From Halohasta salina (GTDB taxonomy: Archaea > Halobacteriota > Halobacteria > Halobacteriales > Haloferacaceae): 64,000 nt of DNA. The DNA is taken from the NCBI RefSeq assembly GCF_024178165.1, contig NZ_JAMZIE010000008.1, forward strand, positions 34,889-98,888. Reading direction: 5' to 3'. This document shows positions 1 through 8,037 of this stretch, in pieces (position 1 is the first letter of the stretch; each line of letters starts with the position of its first letter). Under the pieces are notes generated by a model that saw only the letters and a program-made list of their open reading frames with translations, made no database searches and was not told where the DNA came from. Position numbers and translations under genes: made by a program.

Positions 1-1417
1 CGATCCTGACGTTTCGCGTGGTCGGATCGCCGTGGACGAATCCCGCGTCGTGGATCGCCGCAAGATGGCGGCCGACCGCCCGAACGGGCCCCGTCGAGAG
101 GGCGGCCGCCAGATCGGTCTCGCCGACGTGTTCGAACCGGATCGTCGACTCGGCGGTGTCGACGTCCCACACCAGCGGTGTCGGCACGCCCGCCCGGCGG
201 GCCTCGGCGGTGAGTCGGGCCTCGGCGGTCGTCCGCTCGGCCCGGAGCGTCTCGTCGAGTGCGGGGTGGCGGTAGGCCTTCGGCAGCCGACGCTTGCGGA
301 CGTACGTCGACGGCAGGCTCACGTCCTCTTCGCCGGGGTCGACCACGTCGACGACCGCCTCCGCGCCGCGTTGGGTGACCGTTCCCTGATCCAATCCACG
401 CGCGACCGAGGGCTCGTCGTCTCGCCACGTCACCGGCACCTGATCGGGCCGGAAGTTGGGGTCGACCGTCGACTCCGCGATGGCGAGGGTATCACCGGCG
501 GCGAACTGTTTGGCACCCAGCACGGCGATCATCCCGGCGTTGTCCCGGAGGAATCGCGGCTCGGGGGCGTGGAACGCCGCACCGCGGGACTCGCACATCG
601 TATCGAGCATCTCCCGAAGCCGGGCGTTCTGCCCGACGCCGCCACCGAGGACGAGTTCGTCGGTGCCGGTGAGCGACAGCGCGCGCTCGGCGACTTCGGT
701 CAGCATCGCGAAGACGTGTTCCTGCAACGAAAAACAGATATCGTCGATCGCCTCGCCGTCGTCCGCCGCCTGCTTGGCGGCGCTCATGATCCCGGAAAAC
801 GAGAAGTCCATCCCCTTGACGACGTACGGGAGGTCGATGAACTCTCCTTCGGCGGCCGCTTCCTCGACTTTCGGCCCGCCGGGGTGGCTCCAGCCGATGT
901 GGCGGGTGAACTTGTCGATGGCGTTGCCGACGCCGGTGTCCATCGTCTCGCCCAGCACGCGGTACCGACCGTTGTGGAACCCCAGCAGGTGGGCGTTCGC
1001 GCCCGAGGCATTGAGGCAGACCGGCGACTCGAAGCCCGACTGGTGTCGACCGATCTCCAGATGGGCGACCATGTGGTTGACGCCGACGAGCGGGACATCC
1101 AGCGCTTGGGCGGCCGCCCGCGCGGCGGTGCCGACGGTCCGCAGACAGGGGCCGAGTCCCGGCCCCCGCGAGAAGGCGACGGCGTCGACGTCGTAAGGGG
1201 CACTGGCGCCCTCGGGGGCCGTCTCGGCGGCGTGGCGCAGGGCGCGGTCGACGACCTGCGGCAGGGCCTCGCCCATGTGTTCGGCGGCTTCACGCGGGTG
1301 AAGGCCGCCGCTGTCGGGCTGGTAGGGGTCGCTTTCGATAAAAACGGACTCCTCGGCATCGTCGTACACGGCCGCGCTGGCGGCCCACGCGGTGCCTTCG
1401 ATGCCGAGAACGCGCAT
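1..1417 (-). CDS. kae1-bud32: Kae1-Bud32 fusion, tRNA t6A synthesis (3' end outside window)
   Basis: The protein starts MRVLGIEGTAWAAS and keeps the Kae1/TsaD features: the HMVAHLE metal-binding stretch, a GLGPCLR segment and a GGGVGQNARL segment. It then runs without a stop into a Bud32-type kinase (IHDAGFVHGDPTTRN, the HGD catalytic loop) that leaves the window at base 1. In the KEOPS complex Kae1 transfers threonylcarbamoyl to A37 of ANN-decoding tRNAs, and Bud32 is its regulatory ATPase/kinase. Fusion of the two is usual in haloarchaea and methanogens. The start lies 8 bases after the S24e stop, so the genes are probably co-transcribed. The C-terminal lobe cannot be judged. Confidence 0.95.
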   Translation of the reverse strand, partial: MRVLGIEGTAWAASAAVYDDAEESVFIESDPYQPDSGGLHPREAAEHMGEALPQVVDRALRHAAETAPEGASAPYDVDAVAFSRGPGLGPCLRTVGTAARAAAQALDVPLVGVNHMVAHLEIGRHQSGFESPVCLNASGANAHLLGFHNGRYRVLGETMDTGVGNAIDKFTRHIGWSHPGGPKVEEAAAEGEFIDLPYVVKGMDFSFSGIMSAAKQAADDGEAIDDICFSLQEHVFAMLTEVAERALSLTGTDELVLGGGVGQNARLREMLDTMCESRGAAFHAPEPRFLRDNAGMIAVLGAKQFAAGDTLAIAESTVDPNFRPDQVPVTWRDDEPSVARGLDQGTVTQRGAEAVVDVVDPGEEDVSLPSTYVRKRRLPKAYRHPALDETLRAERTTAEARLTAEARRAGVPTPLVWDVDTAESTIRFEHVGETDLAAALSTGPVRAVGRHLAAIHDAGFVHGDPTTRNVRI

Positions 1418-1425
1418 TCGGCCGG

Positions 1426-1731
1426 TTAGGCTTCCTCGACTTCGGCCTCGGGCTCGTCGATCTTGTTGCGGTCGAGCATGTGTTCCTGTTCGACCTCGCG
1501 GGCGAACTCGGGGGAGTCGTAGACCTTGGCGTAGCCGACCGTCTTGCGCATGCCGAAGGCCGTATCGAGTTCGTGAACCACGACCTCGTCGGAGTCCTTG
1601 TCGAGTTTGGCCGCGAGGCTGTCACGGACCGACAGCCGGGAGGGCGTGGTCTCGTCGTGAACCGTCTCGAACCGGATATCTGTGCGGTGCAGCATCGGAT
1701 TGTCCTCCTCCGAAATGATGGTAACGTCCAT
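1426..1731 (-). CDS. rps24e: 30S ribosomal protein S24e
   Basis: This 101-aa protein starts MDVTIISEEDNPMLHRTDI and contains the S24e core (SRLSVRDSLAAKL, FGMRKTVGYAKVYDS), followed by the acidic C-terminus usual in halophiles. It is a component of the small ribosomal subunit. It lies between the dephospho-CoA kinase and kae1-bud32, the usual archaeal neighbourhood. The S27ae gene that I would expect next to it is not in the 8-base gap before kae1. Confidence 0.95.
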   Translation of the reverse strand: MDVTIISEEDNPMLHRTDIRFETVHDETTPSRLSVRDSLAAKLDKDSDEVVVHELDTAFGMRKTVGYAKVYDSPEFAREVEQEHMLDRNKIDEPEAEVEEA

Positions 1732-1804
1732 GGTCAGTTGCTCATAACTCCACGGGAACGCTGTAAAAGGATTTCGAAGCCCCCGCTCGCCGGCAGGCGG
1801 ACCC

Positions 1805-2377
1805 TCAGTCGACGATCGCCAGTGCGCTCGCGGTGTCGCCGTCGAAGCGGGAGAGCAACGACCGGGCCTCGTCGGTGGCCGCCGCGGTCACCGCGACGTG
1901 GACCATCCCGTCGCCGGGCTGCCCGTAGACGACGCTCGCCCCGCGGGGGGCGGCGACGATCGCCGGCAGCGTCGCCAGATCCTCCTCGCCGTCAACGACG
2001 AGTCGGATCGGCTCCGGGGAGTCGATCGCTGCGGCCAGCGCCGACAACAGCGCCCGCGAGAGCGTTCCCGGCGGGTTCTCGATTTCGCGGGTGGCGGCAT
2101 CGGGATCGGCGAGGGTCGAGGCGGTGGTCTCGTCGACCACCTCGCGCTCGGTCTTCCCGTCGACCACCGCCACATCGGGCTGGCGGTCGGCCGCCAGCAG
2201 GTGGTGGGTGACGACATCGCCGACAGCGATAAGTGGCGGCTCGTCGGCAGGGGCGTCCGTCACGGCGGCATCCGCCGCGGCCGAGTCGACCGCTGCCAGC
2301 AGCTCGTCGGTGTCGGTGTAGACGGGCCCGAACGGCTCTTTAAAAGCATCGCGGAGCGAGTCGGGCAGCCGGAGCAC
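1805..2377 (-). CDS. GTP-dependent dephospho-CoA kinase (DUF359)
   Basis: This is a 190-aa protein of the archaeal DUF359 family. The Thermococcus member phosphorylates dephospho-CoA with GTP, the last step of coenzyme A synthesis. Visible family marks are IAVGDVVTHHLL near residue 50, VAVVDGKTER, and ENPPGTLSRAL followed by LVVDGEEDL and PAIVAAPRGASVVYGQPGDG. The open frame continues upstream through spt4, but the GTG at 2377 gives the family N-terminus (LRLPDSLRDAFKEPFGP) and sits just inside the spt4 stop, so translational coupling is likely. The start is inferred. Confidence 0.88.
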   Translation of the reverse strand: MLRLPDSLRDAFKEPFGPVYTDTDELLAAVDSAAADAAVTDAPADEPPLIAVGDVVTHHLLAADRQPDVAVVDGKTEREVVDETTASTLADPDAATREIENPPGTLSRALLSALAAAIDSPEPIRLVVDGEEDLATLPAIVAAPRGASVVYGQPGDGMVHVAVTAAATDEARSLLSRFDGDTASALAIVD

Positions 2378-2379
2378 GG

Positions 2380-2577
2380 CTATCGGACCTTGAGGGCGTA
2401 GCTGCCGGGCTCGGTGACGTTCATCTCGGTGGCGATCTCGCTTTCCTCGGGATGGGGGATGATGACGTACCCCGCCCAGTCCTCCGTGAGGCTCGAGGAG
2501 CCGCAGTTGACGCAGTTCTGGACGTCGGCGTCGTTGACGTAGTGGCACTCACGGCAGGCGAGCCGTGATTCGACCAT
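2380..2577 (-). CDS. spt4: Transcription elongation factor Spt4 (RpoE'')
   Basis: This 65-aa zinc-ribbon protein has paired cysteines (CRECHYVND, QNCVNCGSSSLTEDW) and the Spt4 core GYVIIPHPEESEIA. With Spt5 it forms the processivity clamp on archaeal RNA polymerase. Its start is one base from the Rpo7 stop, and its stop overlaps the GTG start of the dephospho-CoA kinase gene, so it is embedded in a tightly packed operon. Confidence 0.95.
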   Translation of the reverse strand: MVESRLACRECHYVNDADVQNCVNCGSSSLTEDWAGYVIIPHPEESEIATEMNVTEPGSYALKVR

Positions 2578-3156
2578 TTAGCTCCCCTCCGAGGTGGCTT
2601 CCTGGCTCCGCTTTCGGCGGTCGCTCTCCAGCCAGTCGTGTTTGCCGAGGCCGGGCTGTTTGGCCGTCAGGCCGATCTTCGAGTCGCGGGGATTCCGCTC
2701 GTCGATACTTTTCGTGACGATTCGCACCCGAACGGGGTCGTCGACGCCGAGGGTCTGGTTCGATTCGGTCGAGGCCAGCTGCTGATTCTCGCCGTCATAG
2801 GCGAGGTATTCGTCCGAAATCTGGGAGACGTGGAGCAACCCGTCGACGGGGCCGATCCCGACGAACGCGCCGAACTCGACGACCTCGACGACCGTCCCGT
2901 CGACGACCTCCTGCATGTCGGGGTCGAAGGTGATCGCGTCGAACTCCGCTTCGTAGTAGACGCCGGGACGGTTGGGCAGCACCGTTCCCTCCCCGATGTC
3001 GTGTACCTCGGCGATACTGACGACACTGCCGACGTCTTCGTCCATCCGTCCTTCCAACTTGTCCTGCAGCAGGTGTTTGACCCGCTGTGGCGTCACGTCC
3101 GCCAACTGCTGTGGCGGCACTTCAACCGTGTCTTTGAGTCGTACCCGTTTGTACAT
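2578..3156 (-). CDS. rpo7: DNA-directed RNA polymerase subunit Rpo7 (E')
   Basis: This 192-aa protein has an N-terminal RNP-like domain (MYKRVRLKDTVEVPP) and a C-terminal S1 RNA-binding domain (GTVVEVVEFGAFVGIGPVDG, then HVSQISDEYL and SKIGLTAKQPGLG). Rpo7 with Rpo4 forms the stalk of archaeal RNA polymerase, contacting nascent RNA and TFE. It has an acidic, serine-rich C-terminal tail. Adjacent spt4 and the PIN-domain gene are the common archaeal neighbours. Confidence 0.95.
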   Translation of the reverse strand: MYKRVRLKDTVEVPPQQLADVTPQRVKHLLQDKLEGRMDEDVGSVVSIAEVHDIGEGTVLPNRPGVYYEAEFDAITFDPDMQEVVDGTVVEVVEFGAFVGIGPVDGLLHVSQISDEYLAYDGENQQLASTESNQTLGVDDPVRVRIVTKSIDERNPRDSKIGLTAKQPGLGKHDWLESDRRKRSQEATSEGS

Positions 3157-3157
3157 G

Positions 3158-3544
3158 TTATGGTTCCGTTATCCCGAGTCTGTTTCGGCCCCGAAGGCCG
3201 ACCACGCGCACGCCGCGGGACAGCAGGCGGTCGCGCAGGGGGCGGTCGTTCGTGACGACGGCCGCGAGGTCGCCGTCAACCGCGAGTTCGACCACCGCAT
3301 CGTCCGCATACGATTCGTTCGTTTCGACTACACGACACCGATCCGCAAGATCTTTTCCCACGCTGGCAGCTTTCGCTGCCTCGCCGCTGCCGGCCGCCAG
3401 CGCATCGAGTTCGTCGACGACGGCCCGTGGCACGAGATATTCCGCCGCGCCGGCTCCGAACAGCCGGTCGAGCTCGTCGAACACTCGTACGCCGAGTTCG
3501 ACCGGCATCATCAGCGCGTTCGTATCCATGCCAACAGCCGTCAT
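3158..3544 (-). CDS. PIN-domain ribonuclease-like protein
   Basis: This 128-aa single PIN domain has the expected acidic residues: MDTNALMMP near the N-terminus, VVDELDAL in the middle, and VVTNDRPLRDRL near the C-terminus. PIN domains are Mg-dependent RNases. This stand-alone archaeal type (FCF1/Nob1-like) sits between eIF2-gamma and Rpo7 in many archaea, which suggests a housekeeping RNA-processing role rather than a VapC toxin. No antitoxin gene is present. The substrate is unknown. Confidence 0.85.
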   Translation of the reverse strand: MTAVGMDTNALMMPVELGVRVFDELDRLFGAGAAEYLVPRAVVDELDALAAGSGEAAKAASVGKDLADRCRVVETNESYADDAVVELAVDGDLAAVVTNDRPLRDRLLSRGVRVVGLRGRNRLGITEP

Positions 3545-3545
3545 C

Positions 3546-4778
3546 TTACTCCGTCAGCGTGCCGACGCCGATCAGCCGCCACCGCGCGCCGACACGGCGG
3601 TTGATAGCGATCTTGGCGCCTGCGGGCGCACAGACCGGCCGTTTGAGGTTGACCTCACACTCGCCGGTCCGCGCGCTCGTCACTGCCCCCACCGTGGTCG
3701 CGGTGCCGACAGTGAGCATCAGCGGCTCGCCGGTCGAGATCTCCTCGACCTCGTCGTTTTCGCCGACCACCCGATCGAGGAGGTCGACATCCATCTCGAA
3801 GGCCTCACGGGTCGGTGGCAGGCTGCCGGGCGTGCCGGCGACCTGCCCGCCGAGGGCATCACCCTTGGCGAGACTTGGGTCGAGGCCGGTGCCGACGCCG
3901 ACGAGGCCGCCGGGGGTCACCGAGTCGACGCTCTCGCTGCCGGCCTGCAGCGACCGGATCGAGGTCTCGATCGACTGCCACTCGGTTTTGCCGCCCTCCT
4001 CGACCTCGCGGCCGGGACGGAGTTGGATCTCGTCGTCGACCTCGAACTCGCCGGCGACGAGACTCCCGCCGACGACGCCGCCGGAGAGGTTCTCCCACGT
4101 CGTGCCGGGGCGATTGATGTCGAAGCTCCGAGCGACGTACATCCGGGCGTCCTCGCCCGCCGTGCGCTCGGGCGTCGGGATCTCGTCTTCGATGGCCTCG
4201 ATCAGGAGATCGAGGTTGACCTCCTGTTGGGCGCTGATCGGGACGATCGGGGCGTCCTCGGCGACCGTTCCCTCGACGAACTCCTGGATCTGTTCGTAGT
4301 TGTCGACCGCCCGGTCGCGGTCGACGAGGTCGACCTTGTTCTGGGCGATGACGATGTTCTCGATGCCGATGATATCTAGCGCCATCAGGTGCTCTTCGGT
4401 CTGCGACTGGGGGACGTCTTCAGTCGCACTCACGACGAGCACCGCGCCGTCCATCAGCGAGGCGCCCGACAGCATCGTTGCCATCAGCGTCTCGTGGCCG
4501 GGCGCGTCGACGAACGACACCGTCCGCAGCGGTTCGCTTTCGGTGCCGTCGGGACCGCTCTCTTCGACGGTATAACAGGCGGGCGCGTCGACGCCGGGTA
4601 GTTTGCGGAACGTGGTGTCCGCATACCCCAGCCGGATCGAGATCCCGCGTTTCATCTCCTCGCTATGCTGATCGGTCCACGACCCACTCAACGCCTGGAC
4701 GAGCGTCGTCTTACCGTGGTCGACGTGGCCGACGAGTCCGATGTTCACCTCCGGTTGTGTTGTCTCTTGTGTCACCAT
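3546..4778 (-). CDS. eif2g: Translation initiation factor aIF2 gamma subunit
   Basis: This 410-aa GTPase binds initiator Met-tRNA as part of aIF2. The G1 motif GHVDHGKT is at residues 17-24, followed by G3 ([10 protein letters not shown]) and G4 ([11 protein letters not shown]). The beta-barrel domains contain [23 protein letters not shown]. The frame is open further upstream, but the ATG at 4778 is preceded by a GGAGGT Shine-Dalgarno a few bases away and gives the family N-terminus ([19 protein letters not shown]). It heads the cluster running to kae1. Confidence 0.96.
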   Translation of the reverse strand: MVTQETTQPEVNIGLVGHVDHGKTTLVQALSGSWTDQHSEEMKRGISIRLGYADTTFRKLPGVDAPACYTVEESGPDGTESEPLRTVSFVDAPGHETLMATMLSGASLMDGAVLVVSATEDVPQSQTEEHLMALDIIGIENIVIAQNKVDLVDRDRAVDNYEQIQEFVEGTVAEDAPIVPISAQQEVNLDLLIEAIEDEIPTPERTAGEDARMYVARSFDINRPGTTWENLSGGVVGGSLVAGEFEVDDEIQLRPGREVEEGGKTEWQSIETSIRSLQAGSESVDSVTPGGLVGVGTGLDPSLAKGDALGGQVAGTPGSLPPTREAFEMDVDLLDRVVGENDEVEEISTGEPLMLTVGTATTVGAVTSARTGECEVNLKRPVCAPAGAKIAINRRVGARWRLIGVGTLTE

Positions 4779-4945
4779 TGACCTCCTGGAAGTAATCTTG
4801 TGAGAAATTCGCCCCGAACGCCTGATAAAGGTGCTGTTCTCCCGGCGGACCGTCACGGTGTGACGTGGGACGGCGGCGACTGTGAGCCACAGCCACACGA
4901 CCGCGGGAGGTTCATATCCACGGAAACTGATAGGCGAACGATACC

Positions 4946-5167
4946 ATGACACGCTGGATCCGGACGGGCGACGACGGCGAGATACGCGCGGTCACCGACG
5001 AGGCATCCGACGACGAGGGGTGGATCGAGATCTCCGAGCTGGCCTACATGAGCGACGCCGCCCCCGACGGCAAGCAGTCGACGCGCTACTACAAACCCGA
5101 AGCCGACGAACCCGACGGCGGCTGGGATATCGACTCCGAGACGATCGGCAAGGTATTCCACGCCTAA
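4946..5167 (+). CDS. Conserved small acidic haloarchaeal protein, unknown function
   Basis: This 73-aa acidic protein starts [19 protein letters not shown] and contains [20 protein letters not shown] and [20 protein letters not shown]. It has no signal peptide, membrane span or cysteine pair. Halophilic codon use and amino-acid composition support real coding. I do not recognise a characterised family. It lies alone on the plus strand, divergent from eIF2-gamma. Confidence 0.75.
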   Translation: MTRWIRTGDDGEIRAVTDEASDDEGWIEISELAYMSDAAPDGKQSTRYYKPEADEPDGGWDIDSETIGKVFHA

Positions 5168-5183
5168 CGCGCCGCAAGCGGCG

Positions 5184-5609
5184 TTAGGTGTCGCCTACCT
5201 CCCCGCGGTAGTGTCGACCGAACGCCCGCCGGCGGACGGTCGCGGCCGCAGCCTCGGGTTCGTGCTGGTAGCTGGCGGCGACGACCGTCTCGGCGAAGCC
5301 GACCGGATGCCAGACGACCGACGCGACCGACTCGCTGCCGGCGAGGTCGACCGAGTAGTCGGGATTGTCGTCACACCACTCGTCAAAATCCCCTCGGGAG
5401 CCATCGTAGGTGGTCAAAAGCGAGGCGAACATCGCGTCGCGCGCGGTCTCGATCACCGCACCGGTGACCCGTTCGTCGTACTCGGCGTTGTCGAACGCCA
5501 TTGCCTTCGTGGCCTCCTTGATCACGACCTGCGCGGCTGGCCCGGCAGCCTCGTAGGCCTCGCGGGCAGCGTCGACCGACTCGAACTCGTAGACGCCTGC
5601 GGTCTCCAT
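5184..5609 (-). CDS. Haloarchaeal conserved protein (DUF5809-like)
   Basis: This 141-aa protein starts METAGVYEFESVDAAREAYE and continues AAQVVIKEATKAMAFDNAEY; the C-terminus has VASVVWHPVGFAETVVAASY. It is soluble and acidic. I believe this is the haloarchaeal family labelled DUF5809, which commonly lies beside the small zinc-finger protein family found immediately upstream here, but this is from memory. Function is unknown; the adjacency suggests a functional pair. Confidence 0.75.
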   Translation of the reverse strand: METAGVYEFESVDAAREAYEAAGPAAQVVIKEATKAMAFDNAEYDERVTGAVIETARDAMFASLLTTYDGSRGDFDEWCDDNPDYSVDLAGSESVASVVWHPVGFAETVVAASYQHEPEAAAATVRRRAFGRHYRGEVGDT

Positions 5610-5631
5610 GCGTCGACACCAATGCGACGGA

Positions 5632-6075
5632 TTAGGACTCTTTTCCTTCGTCGTCGGGACCGCGCTGCTGCATCCGTTCGGTTAGCTCCCGGGCTTCGTC
5701 GAGGATCGCTTCCGCGTCGGCGTCCAGTTGGGCGGTCTCGGCCGCCGACTCGGTGATCGCCGGCCGGCCCTGCGTGGTGTCCTCGTGGCTCCCGTCGACC
5801 GGGTGGGTGTGGCTGTGCTCGCCGGGATGGTCGTGGTCGGTCGTCTCCTCGGCGCGGTCGGCGACCAGATCGGCGAGTTCGGAGCGGGGGATCGACTCCC
5901 AGTCGCCGGCCCCCTCGTCGACCGTGTCAACCCCCCCATCGACCGCCTCGTCGACCGCGTCGGCGAGCCACGCATCGTGGTCCTCGCCGTGGAGGATCGC
6001 CGTCACTGCCAGATGGTTCGCACACGCTGCCGCGTCGCCGAACGGTTCGGCACACACCGGACAGAGGTAGCCCAT
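5632..6075 (-). CDS. Zinc-finger haloarchaeal protein (DUF5810-like)
   Basis: This 147-aa protein begins MGYLCPVCAEPFGDAAACANH, a C2H2-like finger (C-x2-C...C...H), followed by HLAVTAILHGEDHDAWL. The C-terminal half is low-complexity, acidic and histidine-rich (HDHPGEHSHTH). It is separated by 22 bases from the downstream DUF5809-like gene. Such fingers in haloarchaea usually bind zinc; the histidine-rich stretch could also bind metal. Function is unknown. Confidence 0.78.
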   Translation of the reverse strand: MGYLCPVCAEPFGDAAACANHLAVTAILHGEDHDAWLADAVDEAVDGGVDTVDEGAGDWESIPRSELADLVADRAEETTDHDHPGEHSHTHPVDGSHEDTTQGRPAITESAAETAQLDADAEAILDEARELTERMQQRGPDDEGKES

Positions 6076-6133
6076 TGGCCCCCAGTAGGGAGGAGCTAAC
6101 TAAAACAGCAGTGGTCGGCCGACCCCCGACCGA

Positions 6134-6610
6134 TCACCGGCGCGACTCGTAGACCAACACGAGGGCGGCCTCGCCGTCGTGGTAGTACCGCGGGATCCGC
6201 TTGCGCGGCTCGAACCCCTCTTGGGCGTAGAGGCGTCTGGCGGCGGTGTTGTGCTCGCGAACTTCGAGTTTGATCCGGACGACCCCCTCGACGAGTAGCC
6301 GCGAGACGGCCTGCCGCAGCAGCAGCCGTCCGATCCCGTTCCGTTGGGCTTCTGGGTCGACCGCGAGATCCTTGACGTGGCCGAAATCCCGGCCGTTGTT
6401 GGCGGTCCGGTCGGCGACGACGTAGCCGAGCAGCCGACCGTCGAGGTCGGCGACGAGGAAGGCGGGCTCGCCGAGGAACTCCTCGAACACTGCGTAGGAC
6501 CACGGCTCGTCGAACACGCGTTTTTCGAGCCGGTGGATCGACAGCAGATCCGGACGGGTCGCCTGCCGGACCGTAACTGTCTCGGCGTCGACCGTCGGGC
6601 TCGGGACCAC
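6134..6610 (-). CDS. rimI: Ribosomal-protein-alanine / N-terminal acetyltransferase RimI
   Basis: This 158-aa GNAT acetyltransferase has motif A visible as GHVKDLAVDPEAQRNGIGRLL (acetyl-CoA pyrophosphate loop Q/R-x-x-G-x-G/A) and the C-terminal KLEVREHNTAARRLYAQEGF signature of the RimI/Ard1 group. The archaeal enzyme acetylates protein N-termini, with acetyl-CoA as donor. It reads in the same direction as the preceding small genes but stands about 60 bases away. The start ATG at 6610 is chosen on the family N-terminus. Confidence 0.88.
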   Translation of the reverse strand: MVPSPTVDAETVTVRQATRPDLLSIHRLEKRVFDEPWSYAVFEEFLGEPAFLVADLDGRLLGYVVADRTANNGRDFGHVKDLAVDPEAQRNGIGRLLLRQAVSRLLVEGVVRIKLEVREHNTAARRLYAQEGFEPRKRIPRYYHDGEAALVLVYESRR

Positions 6611-6659
6611 GGGCAGAGTAGGGAGTGCGGGAGGAAAAGCCCGTGGGGTTCGCCGCCAG

Positions 6660-7886
6660 TCAGCGTCCCTCGGCGTAGGCGGCGACTAACTTCCGCTCGG
6701 CCGCCCGGAGGTGCTGGTGGAACGTCTGGCGGGTGATGTCCATAGTCGCAGCGATCTCGCTGCCGTCGACCGGTCGGGGCCACTCGAAGTAGCCGTTGAG
6801 CCGGGCGGCTCGAAGGGCGGCTCCCTGGCGGTCGGTCAGCCGCTCGTCTACAGCCGCGGCGAACTCGGTGTGGTGCCGGTCCCGGCGGTCGCGTTCGGTC
6901 CGCCTCCGGAGGTCGACGGTGTCGTACCGCGTCCGGAGGGCCTCTAGCAGGCAGCGAACGTCCTGCTCGGGCGGGACCTCGACGGTGAACTCGGCGGCCT
7001 CGGGGGTGGCGCTCGCCGCAGTCACGGTCGCGCCGAACGCCGCGAGTTCGTCGTCGGGATGGACGGTCGACACCGTGACCGAGAGCGTCAGCCGCCGGTC
7101 GGTTGCGGCGACGACACGGGTCGACTCGACGAGCGGCAGTTCGCCGACGGTCTCGGGGTCGGTGTCGGCCGCGGTCGCCAGATACAACTCACAGTCGTCG
7201 GCACCGGCGGCAGTCGTTCCACACCGCTCGACGCGCCCGCCGGCCGCGGCGGCCAGCCGCGCGAGGCGGGTCTCGGGGTCGCTGACCGTGATCTGCAGCT
7301 CGGTGACGTGGTCGGTCGTCAGGATCCGAGCGGTCTCGGCGGCGTGGAGCCCGGCGGCGACGGTCGTCCCCACGGCCGCCAACAGCCCTTCTTCGCCGCC
7401 GATGGTCGAGTCGCCGTAGACGCCACACAGCCCGTAGCGCCGGTCGCCGTACCGGAGCGGGACGACCACCAGCCGATCGGCACCGACCGCCGCCGGCGCG
7501 ACCGTTCCCTCGCGGTCGGCGGCGACACACTGCTGGAGACTGCCGGCCTCGGCGGCCGCCGTCACCGCTGTTGGGAGCGCCTCGGACGACACCGTCTCGG
7601 TCGACACCCTCTCGGCAGTCGACAGCCGGAGCGTCCCGTCGTCGAAACGACCGACCCATGCCGCCGCGTAGCCCCCCGTCTCGACGAGCGTCTCACAGAT
7701 CCCTCGCTCGATCGCCGGCCGGTCGGTCGCGGCCGCGAGCACGCCCGACACCGACTGCAGGAGGTCGGTCGTGTGGGTCGGCACCGACGCGACCCCTCGG
7801 TCGGTTGGCAGCGCGACCAGCGGCAGGCTCTCCTCGCCGGCCGGTCGACCCGACGGGCGCACCAACAACACTCGTGGGACGGTCAT
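6660..7886 (-). CDS. Bacterio-opsin activator (Bat)-like regulator, GAF + HTH
   Basis: This 408-aa protein's C-terminus has the Bat-type helix-turn-helix (LTDRQGAALRAARLNGYFEW, then GSEIAATMDITRQTFHQHLRAAERKL). A GAF-like sensor domain precedes it (IERGICETLVETGGYAAAWVG, then VVVPLRYGDRRYGLCGVYGD), as does the family's middle beta domain. It is divergent from the halorhodopsin gene, 151 bases away, an arrangement that suggests it controls that gene in response to oxygen or light. The start at 7886 (MTVPRVLLV) is preferred over one 18 codons upstream because the upstream residues are not family-like. Confidence 0.88.
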   Translation of the reverse strand: MTVPRVLLVRPSGRPAGEESLPLVALPTDRGVASVPTHTTDLLQSVSGVLAAATDRPAIERGICETLVETGGYAAAWVGRFDDGTLRLSTAERVSTETVSSEALPTAVTAAAEAGSLQQCVAADREGTVAPAAVGADRLVVVPLRYGDRRYGLCGVYGDSTIGGEEGLLAAVGTTVAAGLHAAETARILTTDHVTELQITVSDPETRLARLAAAAGGRVERCGTTAAGADDCELYLATAADTDPETVGELPLVESTRVVAATDRRLTLSVTVSTVHPDDELAAFGATVTAASATPEAAEFTVEVPPEQDVRCLLEALRTRYDTVDLRRRTERDRRDRHHTEFAAAVDERLTDRQGAALRAARLNGYFEWPRPVDGSEIAATMDITRQTFHQHLRAAERKLVAAYAEGR

Positions 7887-8037
7887 AGCCGGCTGTTGGC
7901 ACGTAACTGTGTTAAATATTTCCGCAACATAAAAATACATATATTATGTATGAACTGCCGACCGGTTGGTCAGCACGCATACCGTACCAGTTAGGTCATG
8001 CGTTTTAGAGGCCGGGTTGTTAGTATAAATCCAGATT
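7887..8037. promoter_or_regulatory. Divergent bat-like / halorhodopsin promoter region
   Basis: This AT-rich intergenic region holds two TATA-like blocks for the plus strand: TATAAAT at 8024-8030, only 8 bases before the ATG at 8038, and a weaker TTTTAGA near 8004-8010 at the expected distance. GACCGGTTGGTC at about 7960 and ACCAGTTAGGT at about 7986 resemble the ACC...GTTGG-type upstream element described for bop-family promoters. On the minus strand the stretch near 7915-7945 (TATATGTATTTTTATG) can serve the regulator gene. These are assignments by eye. Confidence 0.5.

Noticed and set aside
32..1429. Long open frame on the plus strand through the kae1 region
   Set aside because: It is the arginine- and glycine-rich mirror of the Kae1-Bud32 gene, a common artefact of high-GC DNA; the minus-strand product is unmistakable.
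3158..3544. VapC toxin
   Set aside because: The PIN protein sits inside a conserved information-processing operon without any antitoxin gene.
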